Source: JAKPBU01 sp964425695
GTDB lineage: Bacteria > Pseudomonadota > Gammaproteobacteria > Xanthomonadales > Xanthomonadaceae
Length of the DNA: 64,000 nucleotides
Direction: 5' to 3'
Assembly (NCBI GenBank): GCA_964425695.1
Contig: CAYRNF010000003.1
Location: 124,001 to 188,000 of the forward strand
A program made the translations under genes and the position numbers. This document shows, piece by piece, positions 25,431 through 34,897 of this stretch (position 1 is its first letter; each line of letters starts with the position of its first letter). The notes below the pieces were generated by a model that did no database searches, was not told the origin of the DNA, and saw only the letters and a program-made list of their open reading frames with translations.

Positions 25431-26483
25431 GTGCCGACGCATCTTGCGCCCCCCGAATCCATCTGCCTGCTGCGCCTGTCGGCGCTGGGCGACGTGACCC
25501 ACGTTCTGCCGCTGGTGCGCACGCTGCGCGCCGCATGGCCGCAGGTGCCGATCGCGTGGATCATCGGCAAGGCGGAGCACCGCCTGCTGCGCGGCGTCGA
25601 GGGCGTGGAGTTCATCGAGTTCGACAAGCGCAGCGGGCTGGCGGGCATGCGTGCGCTGCGGGCGGGATTGCAGGGCCGGCGCTTCGACGTGCTGATGCAG
25701 CTGCAGGTGGCGGCCCGCGCCAACCTGCTGTCGGCGTTCGTGCCGGCGCGGCGTCGCATCGGCTACGACCGGAGCCGCTCCAAGGACCTGCACGGGCTGT
25801 TCGTCAGCGAGCGCATCCCGGATCGCGGCGGCGTGCACGTGCTCGAGGCCATCGGCAGCTTCTGCGAGCCGCTGGGCCTGAAGCAGACCGAAGTGGCGTG
25901 GCACCTGCCGGTGTCCGAGGCATCGCACGCCTGGGCGCGCGCGCAGTGGCCGCAGGACGGCACGCCCACGCTGCTGGTATCGCCCTGCTCGAGCCACGCC
26001 CTGCGCAACTGGCGCCCCGACCGCTACGCGGCAGTCGCGGACCATGCGACATCGCGCGGCTGGCGCGTGGTGCTGTGCGGCGGGCGCAGCGACTTCGAAC
26101 GCAACATGGGCAACGCGATCCTGGCCGCGTCGAAGGCGCCTGTCCTGGACCTGATCGGCAAGGACACGCTGGAACAGCTGCCTGCCCTGCTGGCGCGCGG
26201 CGACCTCCTGCTGACCCCCGATTCCGGCCCCATGCACATCGCCAACGCGGTGGGCACCAAGGTGCTGGGCCTGCATGCGGCCAGCAATCCCAAGCGCAGC
26301 GGTCCGTATTCGGACCTGCGCTACTGCGTGAACCGTTACGACGACGCCGCACGAAAGTTCCTGGGCAGGTCCGCCAGCGAACTCAAATGGGGGACCAAGA
26401 TCGAACAACCCGGGGTGATGGACCTGGTGACGGTGGACGATGCGGTGCAGGCCTTCGAGCGCCGCGCCAGCGACCTGGCCTAG
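25431..26483 (+). CDS. Glycosyltransferase family 9, lipopolysaccharide heptosyltransferase
   Basis: A 350-residue GT-B protein that transfers heptose (or a related sugar) from its ADP donor to the LPS inner core. It contains LLRLSALGDVTHVLPLVRTL at the N-terminus, VSPCSSHALRNWRPDRYAAV at the domain boundary and the donor-binding LLTPDSGPMHIANAVGTKVL. A GTG at VPTHLAPPES is taken as start; the frame is open upstream, but that part lies inside the divergent kdkA. Xanthomonad relatives are called heptosyltransferase I (waaC/rfaC type), but the exact acceptor is not proven. Confidence 0.88.
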   Translation: MPTHLAPPESICLLRLSALGDVTHVLPLVRTLRAAWPQVPIAWIIGKAEHRLLRGVEGVEFIEFDKRSGLAGMRALRAGLQGRRFDVLMQLQVAARANLLSAFVPARRRIGYDRSRSKDLHGLFVSERIPDRGGVHVLEAIGSFCEPLGLKQTEVAWHLPVSEASHAWARAQWPQDGTPTLLVSPCSSHALRNWRPDRYAAVADHATSRGWRVVLCGGRSDFERNMGNAILAASKAPVLDLIGKDTLEQLPALLARGDLLLTPDSGPMHIANAVGTKVLGLHAASNPKRSGPYSDLRYCVNRYDDAARKFLGRSASELKWGTKIEQPGVMDLVTVDDAVQAFERRASDLA

Positions 26484-26507
26484 CGCGCGCCACGCGCCCG
26501 GCGCCCG

Positions 26508-26906
26508 CTACGACGCGCGGTAGTCCTCGTAAGACTTCTCTTCCACGTAGGCCGAGCCCAGCGCCAGGTTGATGTCCTTCTTGATCCGCGCGCGGGTGTC
26601 GTTCTCGAAGTAGACGCTGCGGGCCAGGCGGATGAAGTCGTCGTCGAACGCCTGGGCCTTCTCCTTGAGGCGGATGTCGTCCTCGATCACCCACAGCCGC
26701 TCGTTCACGGCCTTGAGCTCCGCCCGCAGCCGGACCACGTCGCCGCCGGCGGCCGGATGCGCCATCCAGGTCTTCTCCAGCGCCGACAGCTCGTGCCGGA
26801 CATTGGCCAGCTTGGCCGGATCGGTCATGCGCTCGGACTTGATCTGGAGGATGGCGATCTTGTCCAGCAGCTCGCCGAACGAGACCGGGACCAGGATTTC
26901 GGACAT
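26508..26906 (-). CDS. DUF6165-like small conserved protein
   Basis: A 132-residue soluble protein, largely helical, beginning MSEILVPVSFGELLDKIAIL and continuing with KSERMTDPAKLANVRHEL. The pattern of a short conserved N-terminus, LDKI[AT]IL and a helical hairpin resembles the DUF6165 proteins often found near LPS or glycosyltransferase genes. It is convergent with the GT9 gene. The function is unknown. The start is set by the conserved N-terminus; the longer frame runs through the tRNA-Ser locus and is not credible. Confidence 0.8.
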   Translation of the reverse strand: MSEILVPVSFGELLDKIAILQIKSERMTDPAKLANVRHELSALEKTWMAHPAAGGDVVRLRAELKAVNERLWVIEDDIRLKEKAQAFDDDFIRLARSVYFENDTRARIKKDINLALGSAYVEEKSYEDYRAS

Positions 26907-27027
26907 GGGGGACCTGCGCGATGCGGAACGGCGGCCAGTGTAGCCGCGCCGAACTTTCCCTTCCGCCCCGGCGCCCGTATCATTGCGCCCCCGCGCCTTC
27001 CTCGCTGCATCGGAGGTCGGGACCACC

Positions 27028-27118
<91 letters not shown>

Positions 27119-27370
27119 GTTTTTGGCCATTTGCTGGCGCGAAGCGCCGCCCCGCAGCGTCGCCCGCCGGCTTCGCGGGATTGCGGACCTGGGGGAATTC
27201 CCCCTTACACGCCGCCCGTCGTGCACCTAGTCTGGACGCCCCGTGCAACGGGGCATTTTCATGTCCGTCTCCGGACGCCCGGCGCGGGATGCGCCGGCCG
27301 GAAGGCGTCCAAGATTGCGTTTCACACGCAGACAGCTTCTTCATCGCGCCAGCGGCCATCATCGGTACCC

Positions 27371-28075
27371 ATGATCGAATTCGGACACCTCACCCACGTC
27401 GGGCTGCGGCGCGAGCTGAACGAAGACACGTATTACGGCGACAGCGAACTGGGCCTGTGGCTGGTGGCCGACGGCATGGGCGGCCACGAGTACGGCGAGA
27501 TCGCCAGCGCGCTGGCCCGCGAGACGATCGTGCGCGAGACGCGCCAGGGCACGCCGCTGGACGATGCCATCCGCATCGCCGACGAGGAGATCATCCGCGC
27601 CTCGCGACAGCGCAAGGACGTGCTGCCCATGGGCACCACCGTGGTGGCCGCCAGGGTCAGCGGAAACCGCTTCGAGGTGGCCTGGGTCGGCGACAGCCGC
27701 GTCTACCTGTGGCACGACGGCAAACTGGCGCAGCTCAGCCAGGACCACAGCTACGTCCAGGAACTGATCCGCCAGGGCACCATCAGCACCGACCAGGCGC
27801 GCAGCCACCCGCACCGCAACGTGGTCACGCAGGCGCTGGGCGTGACCGAGCCGGAAAGCCTGAACGTGGAAACCCTCTCCGGCGACCTGGCGCCGGGCAT
27901 GCAGCTGCTGCTGTGCAGCGACGGCCTGACCGAGGAAGTCGACGACCGCGCGATTTCGCAGCTGCTGTCGCACACCGAATGCAGCGCCCAGGAGTGCGTG
28001 GACGGCCTGGTGGCGGCCGCGCTGGACGGGGGCGGGTCGGACAACGTGACCGTGGTGCTGGTGCGCCGCCACTGA
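27371..28075 (+). CDS. PP2C-family serine/threonine phosphatase
   Basis: A 234-residue bacterial PP2C (Stp/PrpC type), soluble and cytoplasmic. It removes phosphate from Ser/Thr using two metal ions bound by the acidic motifs seen here: RRELNEDTYY, VADGMGGHEYG near residue 34, LLCSDGLTEEV and GGSDNVTVVLV. MIEFGHLTHVG is chosen as start because it matches the family; the frame extends upstream through the tRNA-Ser. No Ser/Thr kinase lies beside it in this window. It could act on T6SS or general Hanks-kinase targets, which the sequence alone cannot decide. Confidence 0.9.
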   Translation: MIEFGHLTHVGLRRELNEDTYYGDSELGLWLVADGMGGHEYGEIASALARETIVRETRQGTPLDDAIRIADEEIIRASRQRKDVLPMGTTVVAARVSGNRFEVAWVGDSRVYLWHDGKLAQLSQDHSYVQELIRQGTISTDQARSHPHRNVVTQALGVTEPESLNVETLSGDLAPGMQLLLCSDGLTEEVDDRAISQLLSHTECSAQECVDGLVAAALDGGGSDNVTVVLVRRH

Positions 28076-28097
28076 CCGGCGGCAGGCGCGTCCCGGG

Positions 28098-28826
28098 TCA
28101 GGCGGCGGCTTCCTCCAGGGGCGGAACCGCTTCTTCCCACAGCGCGGTGCCGGATTTTTTGCGGATTGCCTCGACGCGCGCCGCGTGCGCCGCAAGTTCG
28201 GCATCGCTGGCCACCACGCGCGGGCGCGTGCCGCGCACCACCGTGATCGCGACCTGCCCCGCCGCGTCGGCCGTGGCATCCGCCGGACTGGCGAAGCCGA
28301 TTTCGCCCTGCCCCGCGGTCAGCGCCAGGTAGACCTCGGCCAGCAGCTGGGCGTCGAGCAACGCGCCGTGCAGCTGGCGGTGGGCGTTGTCCACGCCCAG
28401 GCGGCGGCACAGCGCATCCAGCGACACGCGCTGGCCCGGGTAGCGCTTGCGCGCCATGTCCAGCGAATCGATCACCGTGGCGTGGTCGAGCATGCGCCCG
28501 TACGTGGCGCCCAGCGCGGACAGTTCCGCGTCCAGGAAGCCCAGGTCGAAGGCCGCGTTGTGGATGACCAGCTCGGCGCCGCGCACGAACTCCAGGAACT
28601 CGTCCACCACGTCGGCGAACTTCGGCTTGTCGGCCAGGAATTCCAGGGTCAGCCCGGTGACTTCCTGCGCCCCCGGCTCGAACTCGCGCTCCGGATTCAG
28701 GTAGCAGTGGAACGTGCGCCCGGTCGGGCGCCGTTCCACCAGCTCCACGCAGCCGATCTCCACGACCCGGTTGCCTTTCTTCCATTCCAGGCCGGTGGTT
28801 TCGGTGTCGAGGACGATCTGGCGCAT
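28098..28826 (-). CDS. dnaQ: DNA polymerase III subunit epsilon
   Basis: This is the 3'-5' proofreading exonuclease of the replicative polymerase. The 242-residue protein carries the DEDDh exonuclease motifs: DTETTGLEW at residue 7 (ExoI), HNAAFDLGFL (ExoII) and HGALLDAQLLAEVYL (ExoIII). A C-terminal region of about 60 residues binds the alpha subunit in homologues. It follows rnhA by 46 bp on the same strand, whereas in E. coli dnaQ and rnhA are divergent. Confidence 0.96.
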   Translation of the reverse strand: MRQIVLDTETTGLEWKKGNRVVEIGCVELVERRPTGRTFHCYLNPEREFEPGAQEVTGLTLEFLADKPKFADVVDEFLEFVRGAELVIHNAAFDLGFLDAELSALGATYGRMLDHATVIDSLDMARKRYPGQRVSLDALCRRLGVDNAHRQLHGALLDAQLLAEVYLALTAGQGEIGFASPADATADAAGQVAITVVRGTRPRVVASDAELAAHAARVEAIRKKSGTALWEEAVPPLEEAAA

Positions 28827-28872
28827 CGGGATCCGGAAAGTGGGGAGGCGGACAGGCTAGGCGATGCGCGTC

Positions 28873-29328
28873 TCAGGGGCGAGGACCCGCGCCGTCGCGG
28901 ACGCGCGTGGCCGCGGCGCGGGCCAGGGCATCGACGCGTTCGTTGTCCGGGTCGCCGGAGTGGCCCTTCACCCAACGCCAGTCGATGCGGTGGCGGGCGC
29001 AGGCCGCGTGCAGGCGCTCCCACAGGTCGCGGTTCTTGACCGGATCGCCGCCGGCGGTCTTCCAGCCGCGGCGCACCCAGTTGGGCATCCACTGGGTGAT
29101 GCCCTGGCGCACGTACTGCGAATCGGTGAACAGCACGATCTCGCAGGGTTCGGTCAGCGCCTCCAGGCCGGCGATGGCCGCCATCAGCTCCATGCGGTTG
29201 TTGGTGGTGGGCGTTTCGCCGCCCACCAGTTCGCGCTCGCGCGCGCCATAGCGCAGCAGCGCGGCCCAGCCGCCGGGTCCGGGGTTGCCGAGGCAGGCCC
29301 CGTCGGTATGCAGTTCGATGCGTTTCAT
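28873..29328 (-). CDS. rnhA: Ribonuclease HI
   Basis: RNase HI removes the RNA strand of RNA-DNA hybrids. The 151-residue protein begins MKRIELHTDGACLGNPGPGG with the first catalytic aspartate, and has NNRMELMAAI, FTDSQYVRQGI and WVKGHSGDPDNERVDALA with the remaining acidic residues and histidine. The basic segment WVRRGWKTAGGDPVKN is the hybrid-binding protrusion. It is part of the methyltransferase-rnhA-dnaQ run. Confidence 0.97.
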   Translation of the reverse strand: MKRIELHTDGACLGNPGPGGWAALLRYGARERELVGGETPTTNNRMELMAAIAGLEALTEPCEIVLFTDSQYVRQGITQWMPNWVRRGWKTAGGDPVKNRDLWERLHAACARHRIDWRWVKGHSGDPDNERVDALARAAATRVRDGAGPRP

Positions 29329-29341
29329 GCGCAGGCAGGGA

Positions 29342-30004
29342 TCAGACGGCGGGCACCGCGCCGGTGGCCGGCAGGCGGCGGCGCTCGCGGATGGGGGTCA
29401 GGGGCAGGACGCGCTTTTCGGCCCGCAGCAGGTAGGCCGCGCGCAGGCCCACGCCGGCCTGCGGCTTGGGCGACACCACGGGGCGCCACCCCGGGCCGAT
29501 ACCCTGCGACAGCGGTTCGGGCTGGAGGCCGGCATCGCGCAACCGCCTCCGCCAAGTCAGCGGCTCGGCGCCCTGCAGGCCGGTGCCGCGCCAGCGCCAG
29601 CGATACGGAGCCAGCGGATTGAGCGCGAACAGCACCAGGCCACCGCCGGGGACCAGTACCCGCGCGCATTCGGCGAGCAGGTCGGAACCGGCCACGCCGG
29701 GTTCCAGGGCGTGCTGCAGCACCACGATTCCCACCGATTCGCCGGCCAGCGGCAGCGGCAGCGCGCAGCGGGCATCGCCGGACCAGCCACCCGGCGCGGT
29801 GCACAGGCGCAGGCCGCGGCCGTGGGGACGCTGCTCCCCCGGCGCGGCCGGCAGCGGCGCCAGCCAGAGCCACGGCAGGCCCCGGCTTTCGTTCAGGATC
29901 GCCAGGCAGTGCGACGCTTCGCTCTGCAACAGCGCGGCTCCCGCGGGCGTGTCGAACCACGCGGCCATGGGCGCGGGTTGACCGGTTGGGGAGGCGACGG
30001 GCAT
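29342..30004 (-). CDS. Class I SAM-dependent methyltransferase (YafS-like)
   Basis: A 220-residue methyltransferase-like protein. Motifs of the fold are loose: GRGLRLCTAP in place of motif I, VGIVVLQHALE, and LLAECARVLVPGGGLVLFALNP as the post-motif strand. It matches the position of E. coli yafS in the conserved gloB-yafS-rnhA-dnaQ cluster. Three ATGs are possible (30013, 30004 and about 29968); none has a strong ribosome-binding site, and 30004 is a compromise. The weak motif I makes cofactor binding uncertain. Confidence 0.75.
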   Translation of the reverse strand: MPVASPTGQPAPMAAWFDTPAGAALLQSEASHCLAILNESRGLPWLWLAPLPAAPGEQRPHGRGLRLCTAPGGWSGDARCALPLPLAGESVGIVVLQHALEPGVAGSDLLAECARVLVPGGGLVLFALNPLAPYRWRWRGTGLQGAEPLTWRRRLRDAGLQPEPLSQGIGPGWRPVVSPKPQAGVGLRAAYLLRAEKRVLPLTPIRERRRLPATGAVPAV

Positions 30005-30051
30005 GGTCGCCATTCTAAGCGGGCCCACCGGCGGGTCCCGACCAGGCTTGC

Positions 30052-30831
30052 ATGCGTCTGCACCCGCTCCCCGCCCTTGGCGACAACTACATCTGGATCT
30101 TGGCGGCCGACGATGGCGCCTGCCTCGTCGTCGATCCGGGCGAAGCCGGCCCGGTGCTGCGCGCGGCCGACGAGGGCCTGCGCCCCGTCGCCGTGCTGCT
30201 CACCCACCACCACGCCGACCACATCGGCGGCACCGCCGCGCTGCGCCAGCGCTGGCCCGAACTGGCCGTGTTCGCCCCGGACGATGCGCGCATTCCCGAG
30301 GCCACCGTGCGTGTCGGCGACGGCGACACGCTCGCCCCTGGCGGCTGGCGCTTCCAGGTGATCGCCATTCCCGGCCATACGGCCAGCCACATCGCCTTCG
30401 TGTCCGAAGACGCGGCGCACGGCGGGCCCCTGTTCTGCGGCGATACGCTCTTCAGCCTGGGCTGCGGCCGCATGTTCGAGGGCACTCCGCCGCAGATGCT
30501 GGCCTCCCTGGACCGGCTGGCCGCCCTGCCCGACCCGACCCACGTGTGCTGCGGGCATGAGTACACGCTGGCCAATGCGGCCTTCGCCCGTGCGGTGGAA
30601 CCGGACAATCCCGCCCTGGCCCGCCGCGCCACGCAGGCTGCGGCGCTTCGAGCCGCGGGCAGGCCCACCCTGCCTGCCACCCTGGGCGAGGAACGCGCCG
30701 CCAATCCCTTCCTGCGCGTGGACGCGCCCGGGGTGCGTGCCCGCGTGGCGGCGCGCCTGGGGCGGGAGCCGCGCGATCGCGTCGAGGTGTTCGCCGAGTT
30801 GCGGCGCTGGAAGGACGGCTTCGCCGCATGA
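30052..30831 (+). CDS. gloB: Hydroxyacylglutathione hydrolase (glyoxalase II)
   Basis: GloB hydrolyses S-lactoylglutathione to lactate and glutathione, finishing methylglyoxal detoxification. The 259-residue protein has the binuclear metal site THHHADHIGG near residue 51, IPGHTASHIAF, GDTLFSLGCGRMFEGT and CCGHEYTLANAAFA, plus the glutathione-binding C-terminal helical region with ANPFLR. It is divergent from the methyltransferase and overlaps mltD by 4 bp. Confidence 0.97.
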   Translation: MRLHPLPALGDNYIWILAADDGACLVVDPGEAGPVLRAADEGLRPVAVLLTHHHADHIGGTAALRQRWPELAVFAPDDARIPEATVRVGDGDTLAPGGWRFQVIAIPGHTASHIAFVSEDAAHGGPLFCGDTLFSLGCGRMFEGTPPQMLASLDRLAALPDPTHVCCGHEYTLANAAFARAVEPDNPALARRATQAAALRAAGRPTLPATLGEERAANPFLRVDAPGVRARVAARLGREPRDRVEVFAELRRWKDGFAA

Positions 30832-31889
30832 GGGCGGCCTTGATGAAAGCCGCCTGCGTGCTGCTGCTTGCGCTGTGCGCATCGCCCGCCGCCGCCGAGT
30901 CGCGCAGCGGCAGCGAGATCTACGCGCGCTTCCGCGACCACCTGGCGGAACCACGCTGCGCCAACGACGCGAGCACCCGCTGGCGCAAGCATTTCGCCCA
31001 CGCACCGGGCGACCTGGCCAACGACAGCCGCGACGTCATGCCGCTGTTCGGTTACGTGGTGGACGAACTCATCAAGGCCGACCTGCCCACCGAGTTCGCG
31101 CTGATTCCCTTCGTGGAAAGCGGCTACCGGCCCGGCGCGCGCAGCAAGTCCGGGCCGGCGGGGCTGTGGCAGATGATCGGCATCACCGCACGCAACCACG
31201 GCGTGCCGATGCGCGACGGCTACGACGGGCGCCTGTCCCCCGTGGATTCCACCCGCGCAGCGGTGCGCTACCTCAAGACCCTGTACGGCATGTTCGCCGG
31301 CGACTGGCGGCTGGCGGTGATGGCCTACAACGCCGGCGAGAACAGGATCCTGGGCGCCCTGCGCCGCAGCGGCCAGCAGGCGCGCAGCGTGGAACTGGAA
31401 AAGCTGACCGGAGTGCCCGAGATCACCCGCGCCTACGTGCGCAAGCTGCACGCGCTGGCCTGCGTGCTGCGCGAAGCCGACGACCGCGCGTCGTGGCGCA
31501 CCGCGATCGACCGCCCGGTACCGCTGCTGACCGACATCAGCGTGCCGGCGGGCGTCAGCCTGGAGTCGTGGGCCGCACGCGAGGGGCTCGACGTGGCCGC
31601 GTTGCGCCGCATGAACCCGGCGTTCGGAGGCGGCCCGGTCGGCAACGGCCGCAAGGTGCTCGCCGCCGGACCTGCGCCCACGCGCGTGGAGCGCGCATTC
31701 CTGCCCGAGCGCGAGATCGTCTTCGACGCGCCCGCCGGGCCCGGTGGGCGCAGCCACGCCGTGCGCCGCGGCGAGTCGGCATCGGTCATCGCCAAGCGCT
31801 ACGGCGTGCGCGTGCGCACGCTGCTGGAACGCAACGGGCTGGACGAGCGCAGCGTCCTGCGCCCCGGCATGGTGCTGCGCATCGATTGA
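30828..31889 (+). CDS. mltD: Membrane-bound lytic murein transglycosylase D-like, one LysM
   Basis: A periplasmic or outer-membrane murein-cleaving enzyme. In 353 residues: signal peptide (about 1-23), SLT domain with the catalytic glutamate in FALIPFVESGYRPGARSKSG near residues 88-107, GLWQMI, and AVMAYNAGE, then a spacer and a single C-terminal LysM (SHAVRRGESASVIAKRYGV). E. coli MltD is longer with two LysM repeats; the region near 245-290 (SLESWAAREGLDVAALRRMN) may be a decayed second LysM. No lipobox is evident, so anchoring may differ. It overlaps gloB by 4 bp. Confidence 0.9.
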   Translation: MRAALMKAACVLLLALCASPAAAESRSGSEIYARFRDHLAEPRCANDASTRWRKHFAHAPGDLANDSRDVMPLFGYVVDELIKADLPTEFALIPFVESGYRPGARSKSGPAGLWQMIGITARNHGVPMRDGYDGRLSPVDSTRAAVRYLKTLYGMFAGDWRLAVMAYNAGENRILGALRRSGQQARSVELEKLTGVPEITRAYVRKLHALACVLREADDRASWRTAIDRPVPLLTDISVPAGVSLESWAAREGLDVAALRRMNPAFGGGPVGNGRKVLAAGPAPTRVERAFLPEREIVFDAPAGPGGRSHAVRRGESASVIAKRYGVRVRTLLERNGLDERSVLRPGMVLRID

Positions 31890-31957
31890 ACCCGGTGCGG
31901 GTCGCACCGCTGGTGCGCGCAGGGCACACTAACGCCCTGACCAATCGAGGACATGCC

Positions 31958-32767
31958 ATGGGTTTCCTGCAGGGCAAGCGTGCGCTCGTCACCGGCATCG
32001 CCAGCGAACGCTCCATCGCATCGGGCATTGCCGAGGCGATGCACCGCGAGGGTGCCGAACTCGCCTTCACCTACCAGAACGACAAGCTCAAGCCGCGCGT
32101 CGAACGCGCTGCGGAGGCGCTGCGCCAGGAGGGCCAGGCCAGCAGCATCGTGCTCCCGCTGGACGTGGCCGACGATGCGCAGGTGGAGGCCTGCTTCGCC
32201 GAACTGGGCAAGCACTGGGACGGTTTCGACATCCTGGTGCACGCCATCGCGTTCGCCCCGCGCGAGGCGATTTCCGGCCAGTTCCTGGACGGCCTGACCC
32301 GCGACAACTTCGCCATGGCGCACGACATCTCGGCCTACTCGCTGGCGGCGCTGGCCAAGGCCGCACGCCCGCTGATGCACGGCCGCAACGGCGCCATCCT
32401 GACCCTGTCCTACCTGGGCGCGGAGCGCGCGTTGGCCGGCTACAACGTGATGGGCGTGGCCAAGGCGAGCCTGGAGGCCACGGTGCGCTACCTGGCCTAC
32501 AACCTGGGGCCGGACGGCACCCGCGTGAACGCGATCTCCGCCGGGCCGATCCGCACGCTGGCCGCGTCGGGCATCGCCGGCTTCCGCAAGATCCTGGGCC
32601 ACGTGGAGGAGAACGCGCCGCTGCGCCGCACGGTGAGCATCGAGGACGTGGGCAACGTGGCCGCGTTCCTGTGCTCCGACCTGGCCGCCGGCGTGACCGG
32701 CGAGATCACCTACGTGGATGCCGGATACAACATCGTCGGCATGACCGGGATCCAGCCCGAGGGCTGA
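31958..32767 (+). CDS. fabI: Enoyl-[acyl-carrier-protein] reductase (NADH)
   Basis: FabI does the last reductive step of fatty-acid elongation. The 269-residue protein begins MGFLQGKRALVTGIASERSI, a divergent nucleotide-binding turn typical of FabI rather than other SDRs, and has the active-site tyrosine and lysine spaced by six residues (YNVMGVAK) and the AGPIRTLAASGI substrate loop. A GAGG ribosome-binding site precedes the ATG. It ends 30 bp before a strong bidirectional terminator shared with ppiD. Confidence 0.96.
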   Translation: MGFLQGKRALVTGIASERSIASGIAEAMHREGAELAFTYQNDKLKPRVERAAEALRQEGQASSIVLPLDVADDAQVEACFAELGKHWDGFDILVHAIAFAPREAISGQFLDGLTRDNFAMAHDISAYSLAALAKAARPLMHGRNGAILTLSYLGAERALAGYNVMGVAKASLEATVRYLAYNLGPDGTRVNAISAGPIRTLAASGIAGFRKILGHVEENAPLRRTVSIEDVGNVAAFLCSDLAAGVTGEITYVDAGYNIVGMTGIQPEG

Positions 32768-32796
32768 ACCGCCGGGGGCGCCTGCGCATCGTCACG

Positions 32797-32823
32797 AAAA
32801 AGCCCGGCTCTTGCCGGGCTTTT
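32797..32823. terminator. Bidirectional Rho-independent terminator, fabI/ppiD
   Basis: Stem GCCCGGC / GCCGGGC with loop TCTT, flanked by an A-run on the left and a T-run on the right, so it can terminate both converging genes. Confidence 0.92.
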
Positions 32824-32848
32824 CGTTTCCACGACGCAGCGGTGCCTG

Positions 32849-34804
32849 CTATAGGCGGTCTTCGGCCACCGTGATCTTGAGGCGCTTGCGCAGCGCACGC
32901 ACCAGCGCCTGCGCGTCCTCGGTCCCACCCACCTGCGCGAGCTGCTGCTGCAGCTGCACGCGCTGCTCGGGCGTGGCGGTGGCGGCGTTGCCCGGCGTCA
33001 CCTGGGTGACCACGAACACCGCCATGCGGCCATCGCCCATGCGCGCCTTGCCCGGCGAGCCCTTGCCGGCCGCCGGCGGCGGCACCGCGAACATCGCCTC
33101 GTTGACCTGGGGATCCGGCACCGGCGCACCGCGCGGGACCTGCGGCAGCGCCACGGCGGTCAGGCCGCGGGCCGATGCGGCTTCGGACAACGTCTGCCCG
33201 CCCCGCACCTGCGCCAGCAGCGCATCGGCGGCGGCGGCGGCCGCCTTCTCCTGGCGCTCGGCGCGGATCGCGGCGATCACGCGGTCGCGCACCTGCGCCA
33301 GCGGCTGCGCGCGCTCGGGCACGTGCGCCTTGACCCGCAGCAGGACGCTGCGCCCCGGTGCGATCTCCACCGGATCGCTGACCGTGCCGTCCTGGATCAG
33401 GCTGTCGGTGAACGCCGCGCGCAGAACGGCGGGGTTCGACAGGACCGGGTCGCTGGCCTGTGCGCCCGTCGGCATGCGCGTCACGCCGGACACCGTCCGC
33501 ACCGGTACCTTCGCCAGGCCCGAGGCGGCGCTGAGCGTGGTGGGGTTCTTGTAGACCTCGTCCACCACCTTCCCGAGCAGGTCGTTGAACGCCTTTTCGC
33601 GGTTGGTCTGCATCTGCTCGGCAAGCAGCTGGTCGCGCACTTCTTCGAAGGGCTTCTGCTGGCCGGCCTTGACCTCGCGCAGCTGGATCACGTGGAAGCC
33701 GAAATCCGACTTCACCGGGCCGCGGATCTCGCCGGCCTGCATGGCGAACACCGCATCCTCGAACGGCTTGACCATGGCGCCGTTCTTCTCGATCCAGCCC
33801 AGGTCGCCACCGGACGCCTTGGACCCGGCGTCCTCCGAGTTCGCGCGCGCGAGGGCGGCGAAATCGGCGCCCGCCGCCTTGGCCTGCGCGGCCAGCGCGT
33901 TCGCCTTCGCCTCATCCTTGACCAGGATGTGCGACACCAGCCGCTGCTCGCCGCCGCCCGAGGCGGCCTGCTGCTCCGCGTAGCGCGCACGCAGCGCGGC
34001 CTCGTCCGGCGCGGCGACTTCGGGCAGGCGCGACGCATCCACGTCCAGCACCTCGAGCGTCACCGACTCCGGCGCGCGGTAGCGGGACGCGTTCTGCCGG
34101 TATGCCTGCTGGACCTGCGCGTCGGTCACCGGCGCGGTGTCCGGCGCAGGCGCGGGCAGCACCACGTAGCTGGCCGCGCGCGTCTCGCCCAGCAGGGCCA
34201 GCAGGCGCTCGACCTCGGACTTGGTCACGAAGGCCGAGTCCGCGATGCCGCGCGGGATCAGCGTCTGCTGCAGGTCGTCGCGCACGACCTGCTCGAACTG
34301 GCGCGGCGTCTGGTTCTGAGCCGACAGCGCCAGCTGGTAGGCCTGCGGATCGAACCGGCCCGCCACCTGGAACGCAGGCACGGACTGGATGGTCTCGCGC
34401 AGCGTGGCATCGCCCACTTCCAGGCCCTCGCGCTGCGCCATCATCCGCATGATGCGGCGGTCGACCATGTCTTCGAGCAGCTGGCGCTTGTTGTCCACGC
34501 TTTCGAAGGCCAGGTTGTCGAACGCTTCGCCCTGCACCTGGCGCTGCTGCTGGCGCTGCTGCTCGAACGCGGTGCGGAACTCGTCCGCGCCGATTTCCTC
34601 TTCCTGCCAGAACACCCAGCGCACGAAACCGTTGTCGGGCGCTGTGGGCCACCAGGTCGGCGGCGCCTCGATCTTGGCGGCGTACGTGGCGTTGCGCTGG
34701 AACAGGTACTGCTCCATTCCGAAGAAGGCGAACGGAACGCACAGCAGGAGGACGATGACGGTGGCGATCCAGCCCGAGGACTTGTCGCGAAGGGTCTGCA
34801 GCAT
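32849..34804 (-). CDS. ppiD: Periplasmic folding chaperone PpiD (SurA N-terminal and parvulin domains)
   Basis: PpiD is an inner-membrane-anchored chaperone near the Sec translocon. The 651-residue protein has a single N-terminal transmembrane anchor (about residues 12-31, WIATVIVLLLCVPFAFFGM), a SurA_N-like helical domain, one parvulin domain centred on LVSHILVKDEAKANALAA and GGDLGWIEKNGAMVKPFEDAVF (about residues 290-385), and a C-terminal helical domain. MLQTLRDKSS is chosen as start; an in-frame ATG five codons earlier is possible. It lies downstream of lon on the same strand, with two tRNAs between. Confidence 0.92.
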   Translation of the reverse strand: MLQTLRDKSSGWIATVIVLLLCVPFAFFGMEQYLFQRNATYAAKIEAPPTWWPTAPDNGFVRWVFWQEEEIGADEFRTAFEQQRQQQRQVQGEAFDNLAFESVDNKRQLLEDMVDRRIMRMMAQREGLEVGDATLRETIQSVPAFQVAGRFDPQAYQLALSAQNQTPRQFEQVVRDDLQQTLIPRGIADSAFVTKSEVERLLALLGETRAASYVVLPAPAPDTAPVTDAQVQQAYRQNASRYRAPESVTLEVLDVDASRLPEVAAPDEAALRARYAEQQAASGGGEQRLVSHILVKDEAKANALAAQAKAAGADFAALARANSEDAGSKASGGDLGWIEKNGAMVKPFEDAVFAMQAGEIRGPVKSDFGFHVIQLREVKAGQQKPFEEVRDQLLAEQMQTNREKAFNDLLGKVVDEVYKNPTTLSAASGLAKVPVRTVSGVTRMPTGAQASDPVLSNPAVLRAAFTDSLIQDGTVSDPVEIAPGRSVLLRVKAHVPERAQPLAQVRDRVIAAIRAERQEKAAAAAADALLAQVRGGQTLSEAASARGLTAVALPQVPRGAPVPDPQVNEAMFAVPPPAAGKGSPGKARMGDGRMAVFVVTQVTPGNAATATPEQRVQLQQQLAQVGGTEDAQALVRALRKRLKITVAEDRL

Positions 34805-34897
34805 GGGAATGTTCGGCACGGATCCGGCGAGCCGCGCAGTTTAGCGCGCGAAGCGCCGCTCCCGGCAGATCCGCCGCCTTGCCGCGGGACCCAAAGA

